From B18-G4 sp032250805 (GTDB lineage Bacteria; Bacteroidota; Bacteroidia; Bacteroidales; B18-G4), in NCBI GenBank assembly GCA_032250805.1, contig JAVVEM010000015.1:4050-68049 (forward strand): a DNA stretch of 64,000 bases, given 5' to 3'. Below the pieces are notes generated by a model that ran no database searches, was not told the DNA's origin, and saw nothing but the letters and a program-made list of their open reading frames with translations. Position numbers and translations under genes: made by a program. Position 1 is the stretch's first letter; each line of letters begins with the position of its first letter. Positions 25,515 to 33,704 of this stretch are shown one piece after another.

Positions 25515-27995
25515 CTATTCCTGGTAATAAACCCGCTTTACCCTGCCCGAGATTGAAGTCATCACCTCATATGGAATGGTGCCGAGCACAGCGGCGAGTT
25601 CTGCAACAGTCTTGCCATTGCCGAAGATGATCACCTGGTCGCCTTCGCGTGCCCTGATCTCGCTGATGTCAACCATGCACATGTCCATGCAGATATTTCC
25701 AACAATGGGCACACTGTAACCGTTTATGATCAAATATCCAACTCCTTTGCCAAGTCGCCGGTCGAGACCGTCGGCATACCCCACGGGGATCACGCCGATT
25801 TTCATATCTTCCTCTGCCACAGTATTGCCGTAGCCGATACGTTCGCCGGCCTTCACCTTTTTGATCTGGGTGATCGTCGACCGCAGTGTGCCTACATTTT
25901 CGAGTTTTTCAGCATCTTCAGGGTTGGAGGCAACACCATACAGGCTGATGCCCAGGCGTATCATATCGAAATGTGCTTCGGGGAATCTGTTTATTGCAGC
26001 CGAATTGGCAATGTGCCTGAGCACCTTATGGTCGATATGACTGCAAAATTCAGACGACATCTGATCGAACTGAGCAATCTGTGACCGCGTAAAATCATCG
26101 CTTTCATGATCTTCGCTTGCGGCCAGGTGCGAAAACACCGATTGAACATATAAACGCCTGTTATCATTTATCCGCTTTGCAAGTTGCGGAAGACTGTCGG
26201 CATCAAAACCCAGCCTGTGCATGCCTGTTTCCATTTTAATATGGATCTTAACGGGTTTATTGCTTGGCAGGATATTTTTTCTGATGGCGCGTTCGAGCAT
26301 GTCGAGGATGCGAAAATTGTAGATCTCGGGTTCGAGGTTGTGCTGGATGATGGAGTCGAGGCTGTGCTCTTCAGGGCTCATTACCATGATGGGTAAAATA
26401 ATGCCTGCTTTTCGCAGCTCCACACCTTCATCGGCATAAGCAACGGCCAGGTAATCCATACGGTGAAACTGCAGGAGATTGGCGATCTCATAACTGCCGC
26501 TGCCATATGAAAATGCCTTCACCATGGCCATGATCTTAGTGACCGGGCTGATCTTCGACCTGAAGTAGTTCAGGTTGTTCACCATTGCATTCATATCAAT
26601 CTCCAGCACTGTTTCGTGCGACTTTTGCTGCAGGGCATTGCTGATGAGCTCAAACTCAAAAACCCTGGCACCTTTCAGCAGGATGCTTTCGTTTACAAAG
26701 GAAGTAAATGAAAACTTGCGCAGAAATTCTTCCGTCGACGGATAAAAGGATTTTTCCATCTCAAACAGCTTTGCCTGACGTGAAATAGCCGGCCCGATAC
26801 CAATTATGCGGTCGATGCTTTTTTGCCTGAGCAGATCGGCAATTTCTTTGTACAATTCACTGGCTTCCTTTCCGCTTTGAAGGATATCCGACAGGATTAT
26901 GGTTTGTTTTTTATGCTGCGACTGCTGATTCAGAAAGTCGATGGCAATGCTGAGGGAGTTGATGTCGGAATTATAGCTGTCGTTGATGATCGTACAGTGA
27001 TTGATGCCTGCTTTCATTTCCAGTCGCATGGCTATGGGCACCAGCTTCGACATACCTTCGGCAATATATTCATTTTTGAAGCCGAGGTGAAGGAGTGTTG
27101 CCCAGCAATGAATTGCGTTTTCAATAGATGCCTCATCAACAAAGGGAATACTGATCCTGATCTCCTGATCAAGATATATTCCTGCAATGGTTGTTCGCTC
27201 GAGATGTGTTTTGATCACCGAGGTGATCTGCAGGTCGGCAGCCTCTTTCCTGCTCCAGGTAAATGCGTGTATGGTTTCAAGGATCTGCGAGCGGAACAGG
27301 ATCTCTTGTATGGCAGTGTGGTCGGCACAATATACCAGCGTATCGACTTTTGTGAACAGTTTTAGCTTTTCGCCGATCTTCTGGTTCTGGCTGATAAAAT
27401 TTTCATTGTGGGCATCACCAATATTGGAAAATATTCCGATCAACGGCCTGATGATGCCCTGGAGTTTCTCCATCTCGTCGGGCTGCGATATACCTGCTTC
27501 GAAAATGGCATATTCGTATGAATCTTCCATCTGCCATACCGATAATGGTACCCCAACCTGCGAATTATAACTTTTCGGGCTGCGCACTACCCGGTGCCGG
27601 TGTTGCAGGATCTGAAACAACCATTCTTTGATGATGGTCTTGCCATTGCTGCCTGTGATGCCGATCACCGGGATGTTAAACCTGTTCCGGTGGCTTGTAC
27701 TCAATGCCTGAAGGGCTTTCAGGGTGTTGTTTACCAAAATAAAATTAGCTCCGGTATATCTATCGAGTTCAAGGTTGTTTGCAGAGATCACAAAGGTGCG
27801 AATGCCTTTGCCGTACAACTCGGAAATATAATCATGGCCATTGTTGTGCCTTCCCTGCAAGGCGATAAAAACACAATTATCAGGACTGATAAAGCGGCGA
27901 CTGTCGACCAGGATATCCGTAATCTCAGGGTTGCCCGTCGTCTTCCTTACCAATGACCCCCCCGTAATCTCTGCTATTTCGCTTACTTTGAACAT
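25515..27995 (-). CDS. murF-alr: Bifunctional MurF / alanine racemase
   Basis: An 826-residue fusion found in Bacteroidota. The N-terminal half (to about 450) is a Mur ligase with ATP-binding GITGSNGKTIIKEWL and NDSYNSDINS, adding D-Ala-D-Ala to UDP-MurNAc-tripeptide. The C-terminal half (about 460-826) is a PLP alanine racemase with catalytic Lys in MAMVKAFSYGSG, AIRLGISLYGV-type sequence (seen as IRLGISLYGV) and the second catalytic Tyr in GERIGYGNT. The fusion couples D-Ala production to its use in peptidoglycan precursor synthesis. The Mur P-loop has Ile where many enzymes have Thr after GK. Cytosolic. Start ATG 27995. Confidence 0.94.
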   Translation of the reverse strand: MFKVSEIAEITGGSLVRKTTGNPEITDILVDSRRFISPDNCVFIALQGRHNNGHDYISELYGKGIRTFVISANNLELDRYTGANFILVNNTLKALQALSTSHRNRFNIPVIGITGSNGKTIIKEWLFQILQHRHRVVRSPKSYNSQVGVPLSVWQMEDSYEYAIFEAGISQPDEMEKLQGIIRPLIGIFSNIGDAHNENFISQNQKIGEKLKLFTKVDTLVYCADHTAIQEILFRSQILETIHAFTWSRKEAADLQITSVIKTHLERTTIAGIYLDQEIRISIPFVDEASIENAIHCWATLLHLGFKNEYIAEGMSKLVPIAMRLEMKAGINHCTIINDSYNSDINSLSIAIDFLNQQSQHKKQTIILSDILQSGKEASELYKEIADLLRQKSIDRIIGIGPAISRQAKLFEMEKSFYPSTEEFLRKFSFTSFVNESILLKGARVFEFELISNALQQKSHETVLEIDMNAMVNNLNYFRSKISPVTKIMAMVKAFSYGSGSYEIANLLQFHRMDYLAVAYADEGVELRKAGIILPIMVMSPEEHSLDSIIQHNLEPEIYNFRILDMLERAIRKNILPSNKPVKIHIKMETGMHRLGFDADSLPQLAKRINDNRRLYVQSVFSHLAASEDHESDDFTRSQIAQFDQMSSEFCSHIDHKVLRHIANSAAINRFPEAHFDMIRLGISLYGVASNPEDAEKLENVGTLRSTITQIKKVKAGERIGYGNTVAEEDMKIGVIPVGYADGLDRRLGKGVGYLIINGYSVPIVGNICMDMCMVDISEIRAREGDQVIIFGNGKTVAELAAVLGTIPYEVMTSISGRVKRVYYQE

Positions 27996-28176
27996 AAATT
28001 AAATCTAATCAATAATATAAAAAGGTATACCCTATCTACCGCCCTTGATCATAAAATCTTATAGAAACATGCATTGTAGTCATTAAATCCTCCTTTGGCA
28101 GTAAGGGCGACAGTGCATCTTCGAACAAGGAGCAGATCGTTGATCATTATTTTTCGTAACTGTAAACTACCTGGCC

Positions 28177-29259
28177 TCATTCCTCTCCATTTTCTCCGTT
28201 GTTATTGGTTATTTCAAGTGGGTTTACATTCATCGCATCAAACTGTGAGCGGTTTATGAAGATATCAGCTGCCAGAAAAATAGCTGCACGCATTGACTCA
28301 GGCGAAGCCTCGTTTTTGCCGGCCAGTTCATATGCTGTGCCATGCGCCGGAGAGGTTCTGATAAAGGGCAGGCCTGCAGAATAATTCACCCCCGATTCGA
28401 ACGCCATGGCCTTGAAGGGGATCAGCCCCTGGTCGTGGTACATGGCCAGTATACCGTCAAATGATCTGAACGACGATGAACCAAACAAACCATCAGCCGC
28501 ATATGGGCCATAAGCTAAAATACCTTTGTCGAAAGCAGTACTGATTGCGGGAATAATGGTGTCGGTTTCCTCTTTACCCAACAGCCCGCCGTCGCCGGCA
28601 TGCGGGTTAAGTCCCAGCAGGGCAATACGCGGACGGGCAATATTAAAGTCACGTTTGAGGGTCTCATGCATGATCTCTGTCTTGCTGAGAATGAGCTCCT
28701 GTGTTATCGCTTCAGGAACCTGCCCCAGGGGAATGTGCCCTGTGATGACCCCGATCCGCAGATTGTTGCTAACCATCAGCATAAGAAATTCATTCGCGCC
28801 GAATTTTTCGGCCAGGTATTCGGTATGTCCCGGAAAATGAAAATCGTCAGATTGAATATTTTTTTTATTGATGGGCGCAGTAACCAGAACGTCAATTTCT
28901 CCCGCCATGAGGTCGTCGCATGCTTTTTCAAGAGCCAGGTATGCCAGTTCACCGGCAACGGAAGTCGACTTGCCCAAATCTATTTTTACTTCATTTTCGC
29001 TGCAGTTGATCATGTTTGGGCGCCTGGGGTTGGCAGCGGCAGCATTTTTTACCAGATTAAAGTTAAAATCGTTCATATCAAGAACTTTTCTATGATATGA
29101 AGCAACTTTTGAGGTGCCATATACAAGTGGAGTGATCGATTCCAGCATCCGCTGATCGTGAAGGGTCTTGATGATGACCTCGTAACCGATACCATTCAGG
29201 TCGCCATGGGTAATCCCCACTTTTACACGCTGGCCCGGTTTTTTTTCCTCTTTATTCAT
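28177..29259 (-). CDS. pdxA: 4-hydroxythreonine-4-phosphate dehydrogenase
   Basis: A 360-residue PdxA read from ATG 29259 (MNKEEKKPGQRVKVGITHGD). Motifs: GDLNGIGYEV, metal His in PGHTEYLAEKFG, LLGLNPHAGDGG, MYHDQGLIPFK and GLPFIRTSPAHGTAYELAGK. It oxidises 4-phosphohydroxy-L-threonine in the DXP-independent branch of pyridoxal phosphate synthesis. It lies 57 bp downstream of the radical SAM gene on the same strand and upstream of murF-alr, whose racemase half needs PLP. Confidence 0.93.
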   Translation of the reverse strand: MNKEEKKPGQRVKVGITHGDLNGIGYEVIIKTLHDQRMLESITPLVYGTSKVASYHRKVLDMNDFNFNLVKNAAAANPRRPNMINCSENEVKIDLGKSTSVAGELAYLALEKACDDLMAGEIDVLVTAPINKKNIQSDDFHFPGHTEYLAEKFGANEFLMLMVSNNLRIGVITGHIPLGQVPEAITQELILSKTEIMHETLKRDFNIARPRIALLGLNPHAGDGGLLGKEETDTIIPAISTAFDKGILAYGPYAADGLFGSSSFRSFDGILAMYHDQGLIPFKAMAFESGVNYSAGLPFIRTSPAHGTAYELAGKNEASPESMRAAIFLAADIFINRSQFDAMNVNPLEITNNNGENGEE

Positions 29260-29316
29260 GATTTCACATTGAAAAGGCAAAGATAAGCATATAATCGGGA
29301 TTCAAAACTCCGGGTT

Positions 29317-30717
29317 TCACCCTTTCGGGGCTTCGAAGCCTTGAAGCCCCTTGAGCAGAACATTCGGATCGAGTGGTGGCTTTTTCCCTCCAAAACAGGC
29401 ATTATGGCGTTCAACATTCGAAAGGTATGCCCACGTAGCTGCTTTTGCGCTTTTAGTGGCCTTGAGGCTACGCAGCATCTTTTTTTGAAGCAGCTTTTCA
29501 TCATACATGATCGACCAGTTATCCCACATGGCTTCCATGAATGCTTCGGGATCCATTTTCTCAGGCTGGTGCACCACCTCCAGGAAGTGATAATGCTTCC
29601 AGTCGTCGGGATAGTTGGTGAATAACAAACGCTTACTTTTTTCCATTCGCTCAAAAAGGCCGGTGCCAGGCAGGGGAGTGACAATGGTTGCCTGCATGGC
29701 ATCCATGCCGCTATTTATAGCAAATTGAGTACGGGCATATAAATCGGGGATGGTATCGCTGTCGAGGCCATAGATCAGCGCTCCAAGCACACTGATGCCG
29801 TATTTATGAATACGGTCAAAAACCTCTTCGTAGGTTTCAATGCCCATCTTCAGGTTGAGCTTCTTATTGGCTTCCTTCAGTTGCTCTGTTTTTTCCGACT
29901 CAATACCGATCAGGATCATCCGGCAACCACTCTCTGCTGCATATTGCAGCACTTCTTCGTTATCTGCCACATTGAGTGATGCCTGGCAGTACCAGTCTTT
30001 TTTTATGCCCCGTTCGATCATGCCCCTGAACAGACTGATGGCCCGTTCTGCCGATTGCTTTGAATAACCGATAATATTGTCGTCGACGAAATATACAAGC
30101 TGTTGCGGAATGGTTTCAAGCTCATTGAGCACTTCCTCAACAGGGCGCTGGCGGTAACGCGATCCGTTAAAGGTATGGACCGAGCAAAAGTCGCAATTCA
30201 TCGGACATCCCCTGGTAGTTTGTATGTTGGCATAGGTATATGCCGGATGAAAAAGATCCCTTCGGGGTGCAGGCATGTTTTTCATGGGGAGAAATTCGCC
30301 TTTGTACCGTTGTTTCAGCCTGCCGGCAAGAAAATCAGAGATCAATAATGGCCAAACGCTTTCGGCTTCGCCGCTGACCACCACATCGCAGAAGCGGGCT
30401 GCCTCCCCGGGAAGCATAGAAGCATGTATCCCGCCAATCACGGTCGTGATTCCCCGGTCCCTGTATATTTCAGATATTTCGTAGGCCCGCTTGATGTTTG
30501 CCGTCATGGCACTCAGGCCAACAAGGTCTGCTTCGCGAAATGTAAACTCATCAAAGTTTTCATCAACGATCTCAATATCCCAATCCCCGGGGGTAAGTGC
30601 CGCTATGATGCCCAGCGCAAGAGGGGGCGACATGGCATGGGTGTCGTATAATCCACCTCTGGTATAAGGGTTAAAAGGGTTGATCAGGACCAGCTTTTTG
30701 CTTTTCATATGCGGCAT
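29317..30717 (-). CDS. B12-binding-domain radical SAM protein
   Basis: A 466-residue protein. The N-terminal cobalamin-binding-like Rossmann domain (KLVLINPFNPYTRGGLYDTH, GLSAMTANIKRAYEI, VIGGIHASMLPGEA) precedes a radical SAM domain with the Cys triad in TTRGCPMNCDFCSVHTF. Downstream are YFVDDNIIG, LIGIESEKTEQL and ATIVTPLPGTGLFE. The architecture is class B, also seen in hopanoid and lipid methylases and in MiaB-unrelated tailoring enzymes. The substrate is not predictable. A second start at 30708 is possible. It is divergent from the GNAT gene. Confidence 0.87.
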   Translation of the reverse strand: MPHMKSKKLVLINPFNPYTRGGLYDTHAMSPPLALGIIAALTPGDWDIEIVDENFDEFTFREADLVGLSAMTANIKRAYEISEIYRDRGITTVIGGIHASMLPGEAARFCDVVVSGEAESVWPLLISDFLAGRLKQRYKGEFLPMKNMPAPRRDLFHPAYTYANIQTTRGCPMNCDFCSVHTFNGSRYRQRPVEEVLNELETIPQQLVYFVDDNIIGYSKQSAERAISLFRGMIERGIKKDWYCQASLNVADNEEVLQYAAESGCRMILIGIESEKTEQLKEANKKLNLKMGIETYEEVFDRIHKYGISVLGALIYGLDSDTIPDLYARTQFAINSGMDAMQATIVTPLPGTGLFERMEKSKRLLFTNYPDDWKHYHFLEVVHQPEKMDPEAFMEAMWDNWSIMYDEKLLQKKMLRSLKATKSAKAATWAYLSNVERHNACFGGKKPPLDPNVLLKGLQGFEAPKG

Positions 30718-30731
30718 TACGAATTTGTTTA

Positions 30732-30739
30732 CAAAGATA
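30732..30739 (-). promoter_or_regulatory. -7 element of the radical SAM gene
   Basis: TATCTTTG on the minus strand matches TAnnTTTG, about 15 bp before the start codon. No TTG is found at -33. It pairs with the divergent plus-strand promoter at 30763-30796 in the same 97-bp gap. Confidence 0.4.
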
Positions 30740-30762
30740 TTATTTTTGCGCTTGGCACTGGC

Positions 30763-30796
30763 TTGAGCATTTCGATTGGCGAAATGACTAAATTTG
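30763..30796 (+). promoter_or_regulatory. Promoter of the GNAT gene
   Basis: TTG at 30763-30765, a 23-bp spacer and TAAATTTG at 30789-30796 match the Bacteroidota consensus at the long-spacer end. The chosen ATG follows 18 bp later, which argues against the earlier TTG start at 30794 that lies inside the element. Confidence 0.5.
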
Positions 30797-30814
30797 CTCC
30801 CTAAAATACTTTAT

Positions 30815-31480
30815 ATGATCGTTTCGAAATATAATATCCGGTTTATACGCCTGAAAGAAGAGGATATCGAACTGGTAAGACAGTGGAGAAATCATCCCAG
30901 CATTACTCAGTATATGGTATACCGCGAGCATATTACAAAGGAAATGCAGAAAAAATGGTTCGAATCCATCAACAATAATTTAAACCTCTATTTTATTATT
31001 GAATATAAAGGAAAAAAGATCGGGCTGATCAATGGCAAGGATATCAACTGGAAAGAAAAAACAATGGAAACGGGAATTTTTATATGGAATAAATACTACC
31101 GTAAAACACATATTCCCACCCTTTGCACAATGATCTTTGCCGAATTGGGCGTGGCAGTCTGGGATCTTAAACCCAGGGCAACAATATTAAGAAGTAATGA
31201 GCGTGCGCTCAAGTACAATAAAATGCTCGGGTTTAAGGTCATTGAAGACGACCCAGGCAAGGATTATGTGAGACTGGCCATGGAAAAGGACAGCCATGGG
31301 TATATTGCCCGGAAGATCAGGGCTGCCATTAATCTTCTAGCCGGCGATGAGCCAATAAAGCTCGAATTTTTCGAAGAAGATAAAGAAAGCGGGATCCTCG
31401 ATATCATTATAAAAGGCCTCGACCCCGAGGCAATAAAAAAGCATGAAACCGTCGACGGGGTTGAAGTGTATTATTTCTGA
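30815..31480 (+). CDS. GNAT N-acetyltransferase with C-terminal extension
   Basis: A 221-residue protein starting at ATG 30815 (MIVSKYNIRFIRLKEEDIEL). The first ~150 residues look like a RimJ/PseH-type GNAT domain: VRQWRNHPSITQYMVY, YKGKKIGLINGKDI, ILRSNERALKYNKMLGFK. The last ~65 residues (ARKIRAAINLLAGDEPIKLE onward) are an extension without a recognised domain. The WRNHPSI...M pattern resembles enzymes acetylating nucleotide amino-sugars, but no sugar pathway lies next to it. The acceptor is unknown. Confidence 0.78.
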   Translation: MIVSKYNIRFIRLKEEDIELVRQWRNHPSITQYMVYREHITKEMQKKWFESINNNLNLYFIIEYKGKKIGLINGKDINWKEKTMETGIFIWNKYYRKTHIPTLCTMIFAELGVAVWDLKPRATILRSNERALKYNKMLGFKVIEDDPGKDYVRLAMEKDSHGYIARKIRAAINLLAGDEPIKLEFFEEDKESGILDIIIKGLDPEAIKKHETVDGVEVYYF

Positions 31481-31486
31481 CCGGCA

Positions 31487-32074
31487 TTATTTTTCGTAGA
31501 AATGCATTTCGCGCATGTAGGTATAAACATTTGGCGGTAACATATATTGCACATCTCTGCCCTTCCTGATCGAATCCCTGATAAAACTTGCCGAAATCTC
31601 GATCATGGGAGCGTCAAAAAACCTGATCGCCGGATGATCCTTGTATTTCCCGGCTTCATATGCAGGCCTGTTGTAAATATACAATTCATACTGCCTCAGC
31701 AACTCCTCATAATTCTTCCATTTATGAAAGCTGGGCAGGATGTCCATGCCGCCGATCAATACAAAATGCCGGTCGGGATATTTTTCACTCAGGTATGTGA
31801 GGGTATCGATGGTATAGGAAGGCTGGGGCATCTGAAATTCGATGTTGCTTGAACGGAAGCGGCTGTCGTCTTCCACAGCAATATTCACCATGGCCAGCCG
31901 GTGATGATCGGCCAGCAGGCTCTTTTTGACTTTTAAGGGGTTTTGCGGCGAAACGATAAACCAAACTTCTTTAAGCCCGGCATATTCAACCATGTATTCG
32001 GCCAGGATCAAATGCCCGGTATGGATGGGGTTGAATGATCCAAAAAATAAGCCTGTCTTATCCGTCTTTTGCAT
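31487..32074 (-). CDS. nadD: Nicotinate-nucleotide adenylyltransferase
   Basis: A 195-residue NadD that makes deamido-NAD from nicotinate mononucleotide and ATP. The nucleotidyltransferase HxGH motif is in GSFNPIHTGHLILAEYM. SPQNPLK, FVLIGGMDILPSFHKW and the terminal ISASFIRDSIRKG motif are as expected. Start ATG 32074 overlaps the last 17 bases of gmk. Last gene of yicC-gmk-nadD. Confidence 0.94.
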   Translation of the reverse strand: MQKTDKTGLFFGSFNPIHTGHLILAEYMVEYAGLKEVWFIVSPQNPLKVKKSLLADHHRLAMVNIAVEDDSRFRSSNIEFQMPQPSYTIDTLTYLSEKYPDRHFVLIGGMDILPSFHKWKNYEELLRQYELYIYNRPAYEAGKYKDHPAIRFFDAPMIEISASFIRDSIRKGRDVQYMLPPNVYTYMREMHFYEK

Positions 32075-32639
32075 GATCGTTCAGAAAATCTGATACCGCT
32101 TTTCCGGATTCGGCAATTGCCTTATCCAGTTGGTCATTTACAATAATTTTATCAAATTCATGGGCCTTATCAATTTCGTGCAGAGCTTTTTCGAGGCGTT
32201 GTTTGATGTTTTCTTCAGAATCGGTCGAACGTTGTTTGAGCCGCTGCTCCAGGATCTCAACCGATGGCGGCATTACAAAAATTGCAAGCGCCCGTTCACC
32301 ATACTGCTGTTTGATGTTGATGCCCCCGTAAACATCCACATCGAAGATCACATGCTTGCCCAGCGACCATATCCGCTCTACCTCCGATTTTAATGTCCCA
32401 TAATAATGATCTTTATAAACTTCTTCCCATTCGAGAAAATCCCCGCTCTTAATTTTATTTTTAAACTCTTCTACACCAATAAAATAATAATCCCTTCCAT
32501 CAACTTCATTTTTGCGTTGCGGCCGGCTGCAGGCCGAAATGGAAAACTCCAGATCAGGAAACTCCTTCAGCATGGCCTGCACCAAAGTGGTTTTGCCGGC
32601 ACCCGACGGGGCTGAGAATATAAGCAGTTTTCCTTTCAT
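32058..32639 (-). CDS. gmk: Guanylate kinase
   Basis: A 193-residue kinase converting GMP to GDP. P-loop SAPSGAGKTTLV, GMP-binding SACSRPQRKNEVDGRDYYF, then LEWEEVYKDHYYGT and FDVDVYGG. ATG 32639 shares one base with the yicC stop (TGATG), indicating translational coupling. A longer frame would need a TTG at 32642. The 3' end overlaps nadD by 17 bases. Confidence 0.95.
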   Translation of the reverse strand: MKGKLLIFSAPSGAGKTTLVQAMLKEFPDLEFSISACSRPQRKNEVDGRDYYFIGVEEFKNKIKSGDFLEWEEVYKDHYYGTLKSEVERIWSLGKHVIFDVDVYGGINIKQQYGERALAIFVMPPSVEILEQRLKQRSTDSEENIKQRLEKALHEIDKAHEFDKIIVNDQLDKAIAESGKAVSDFLNDHAKDG

Positions 32640-33514
32640 CAAAGAATATTGAACAACTGTTCTTTTATTTTTTCCAGTTCATCCTTCATCAGTACCACAA
32701 GCCTTTGCATATCGGCATCATTGGCCTTTGATCCCAATGTGTTGATTTCGCGGCCCATCTCCTGGGCGATAAAACCCAGTTTTTTTCCGTTTGTTCCCTG
32801 TTCCGACAATGTTTCAAGGAAATATTTGCAGTGCTTGGAAAGCCTGACCTTTTCTTCGGTAATATCAAGCTTTTCGAGGTAATAGATGATCTCCTGCTCA
32901 AAGCGGTTCATGTCGACCGTTCCCTGGGGAACCGCTTCTTCAATATGCTTTGTTATGCGAGTGCGTAATGCATCTATCCGTTTCTCCTCAAAATTTTTAA
33001 CATCCCCAAGCTGTTTTTCTATCTCACTTACTCTTTCCCTTAAGTCTTTTTCCAGTGCGCGGCCTTCCTGTATACGGAATTTATTGAGTTCTTCCATGGC
33101 CTCTTCGGTAGCCCGGCGGATAACTTCCCATTCTTCTGTGCTCAGTTCAGGTTGCTCCGTTTTCATGATGTCGGGCATCCGCAACAAGGCAGGAAGAGCC
33201 TGTTCATTTATTGCGAGATTCAGCTCGCCGGCAAGCTTTGCGATCTCTTCATAATATTGTTTCGCAAGCTTGTGATTGAATTGAAAACTGGCTGTTTCAC
33301 CATTGCTGTCGACGGTGATGTACATTTCGATCTTGCCCCTGCCAAGGCCTGAATTTAACAGTAACCTGATTTCTGCCTCCTTACTCCTGTAAAGCGGGGG
33401 TATCCTCAGGTTTGCATCAAATTGTTTGCTGTTGAGCGACTTAAGCTCAATGGTAATGTTCTTGCCGGCATATTCAACAGAATGCTTGCCGAAACCTGTC
33501 ATTGACTTGATCAT
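32639..33514 (-). CDS. yicC: YicC-family endoribonuclease
   Basis: A 291-residue YicC/YloC protein. The family start MIKSMTGFGKHSVEY is present, followed by IELKSLNSKQFDANLRIP, EQEIIYYLEKLDITEE(KVRL) and the C-terminal GKKLGFIAQEMGREINTLGS, where conserved acidic and His/Lys residues sit. E. coli YicC is an RNase acting on small RNAs. The central region is coiled-coil-like. First gene of the conserved yicC-gmk-nadD operon. Confidence 0.93.
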   Translation of the reverse strand: MIKSMTGFGKHSVEYAGKNITIELKSLNSKQFDANLRIPPLYRSKEAEIRLLLNSGLGRGKIEMYITVDSNGETASFQFNHKLAKQYYEEIAKLAGELNLAINEQALPALLRMPDIMKTEQPELSTEEWEVIRRATEEAMEELNKFRIQEGRALEKDLRERVSEIEKQLGDVKNFEEKRIDALRTRITKHIEEAVPQGTVDMNRFEQEIIYYLEKLDITEEKVRLSKHCKYFLETLSEQGTNGKKLGFIAQEMGREINTLGSKANDADMQRLVVLMKDELEKIKEQLFNIL

Positions 33515-33531
33515 GTACTGCTAATTTATAG

Positions 33532-33566
33532 CAAATATAAACTTAATTCGTTGACATTTGCCAAAA
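33532..33566 (-). promoter_or_regulatory. Promoter of yicC-gmk-nadD
   Basis: On the minus strand TTTTG (plus 33562-33566), a 22-bp spacer and TATATTTG (plus 33532-33539) match the Bacteroidota promoter. The start codon follows 17 bp later. Confidence 0.55.
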
Positions 33567-33704
33567 CAACATCTGTGAAGTTATTCTGTCGGGATGAAAA
33601 CCCGGGCCGCTTCATGAGCTGCCTTTGCATGACCTCTGACCCGTGTAAGGAATATTATTAAAAACGCGCTTTCGAAAATATTGATTAAATTGCGCGAAGA
33701 AGTG

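Noticed and set aside
27996..28176. tRNA or small RNA in the 181-bp gap before murF-alr
   Set aside because: No cloverleaf or terminator pattern was found by eye.
28177..29259. Reading pdxA from the upstream start at 29280
   Set aside because: The extra residues (MPFQCEI) are not conserved-like and the ATG at 29259 matches usual PdxA length.
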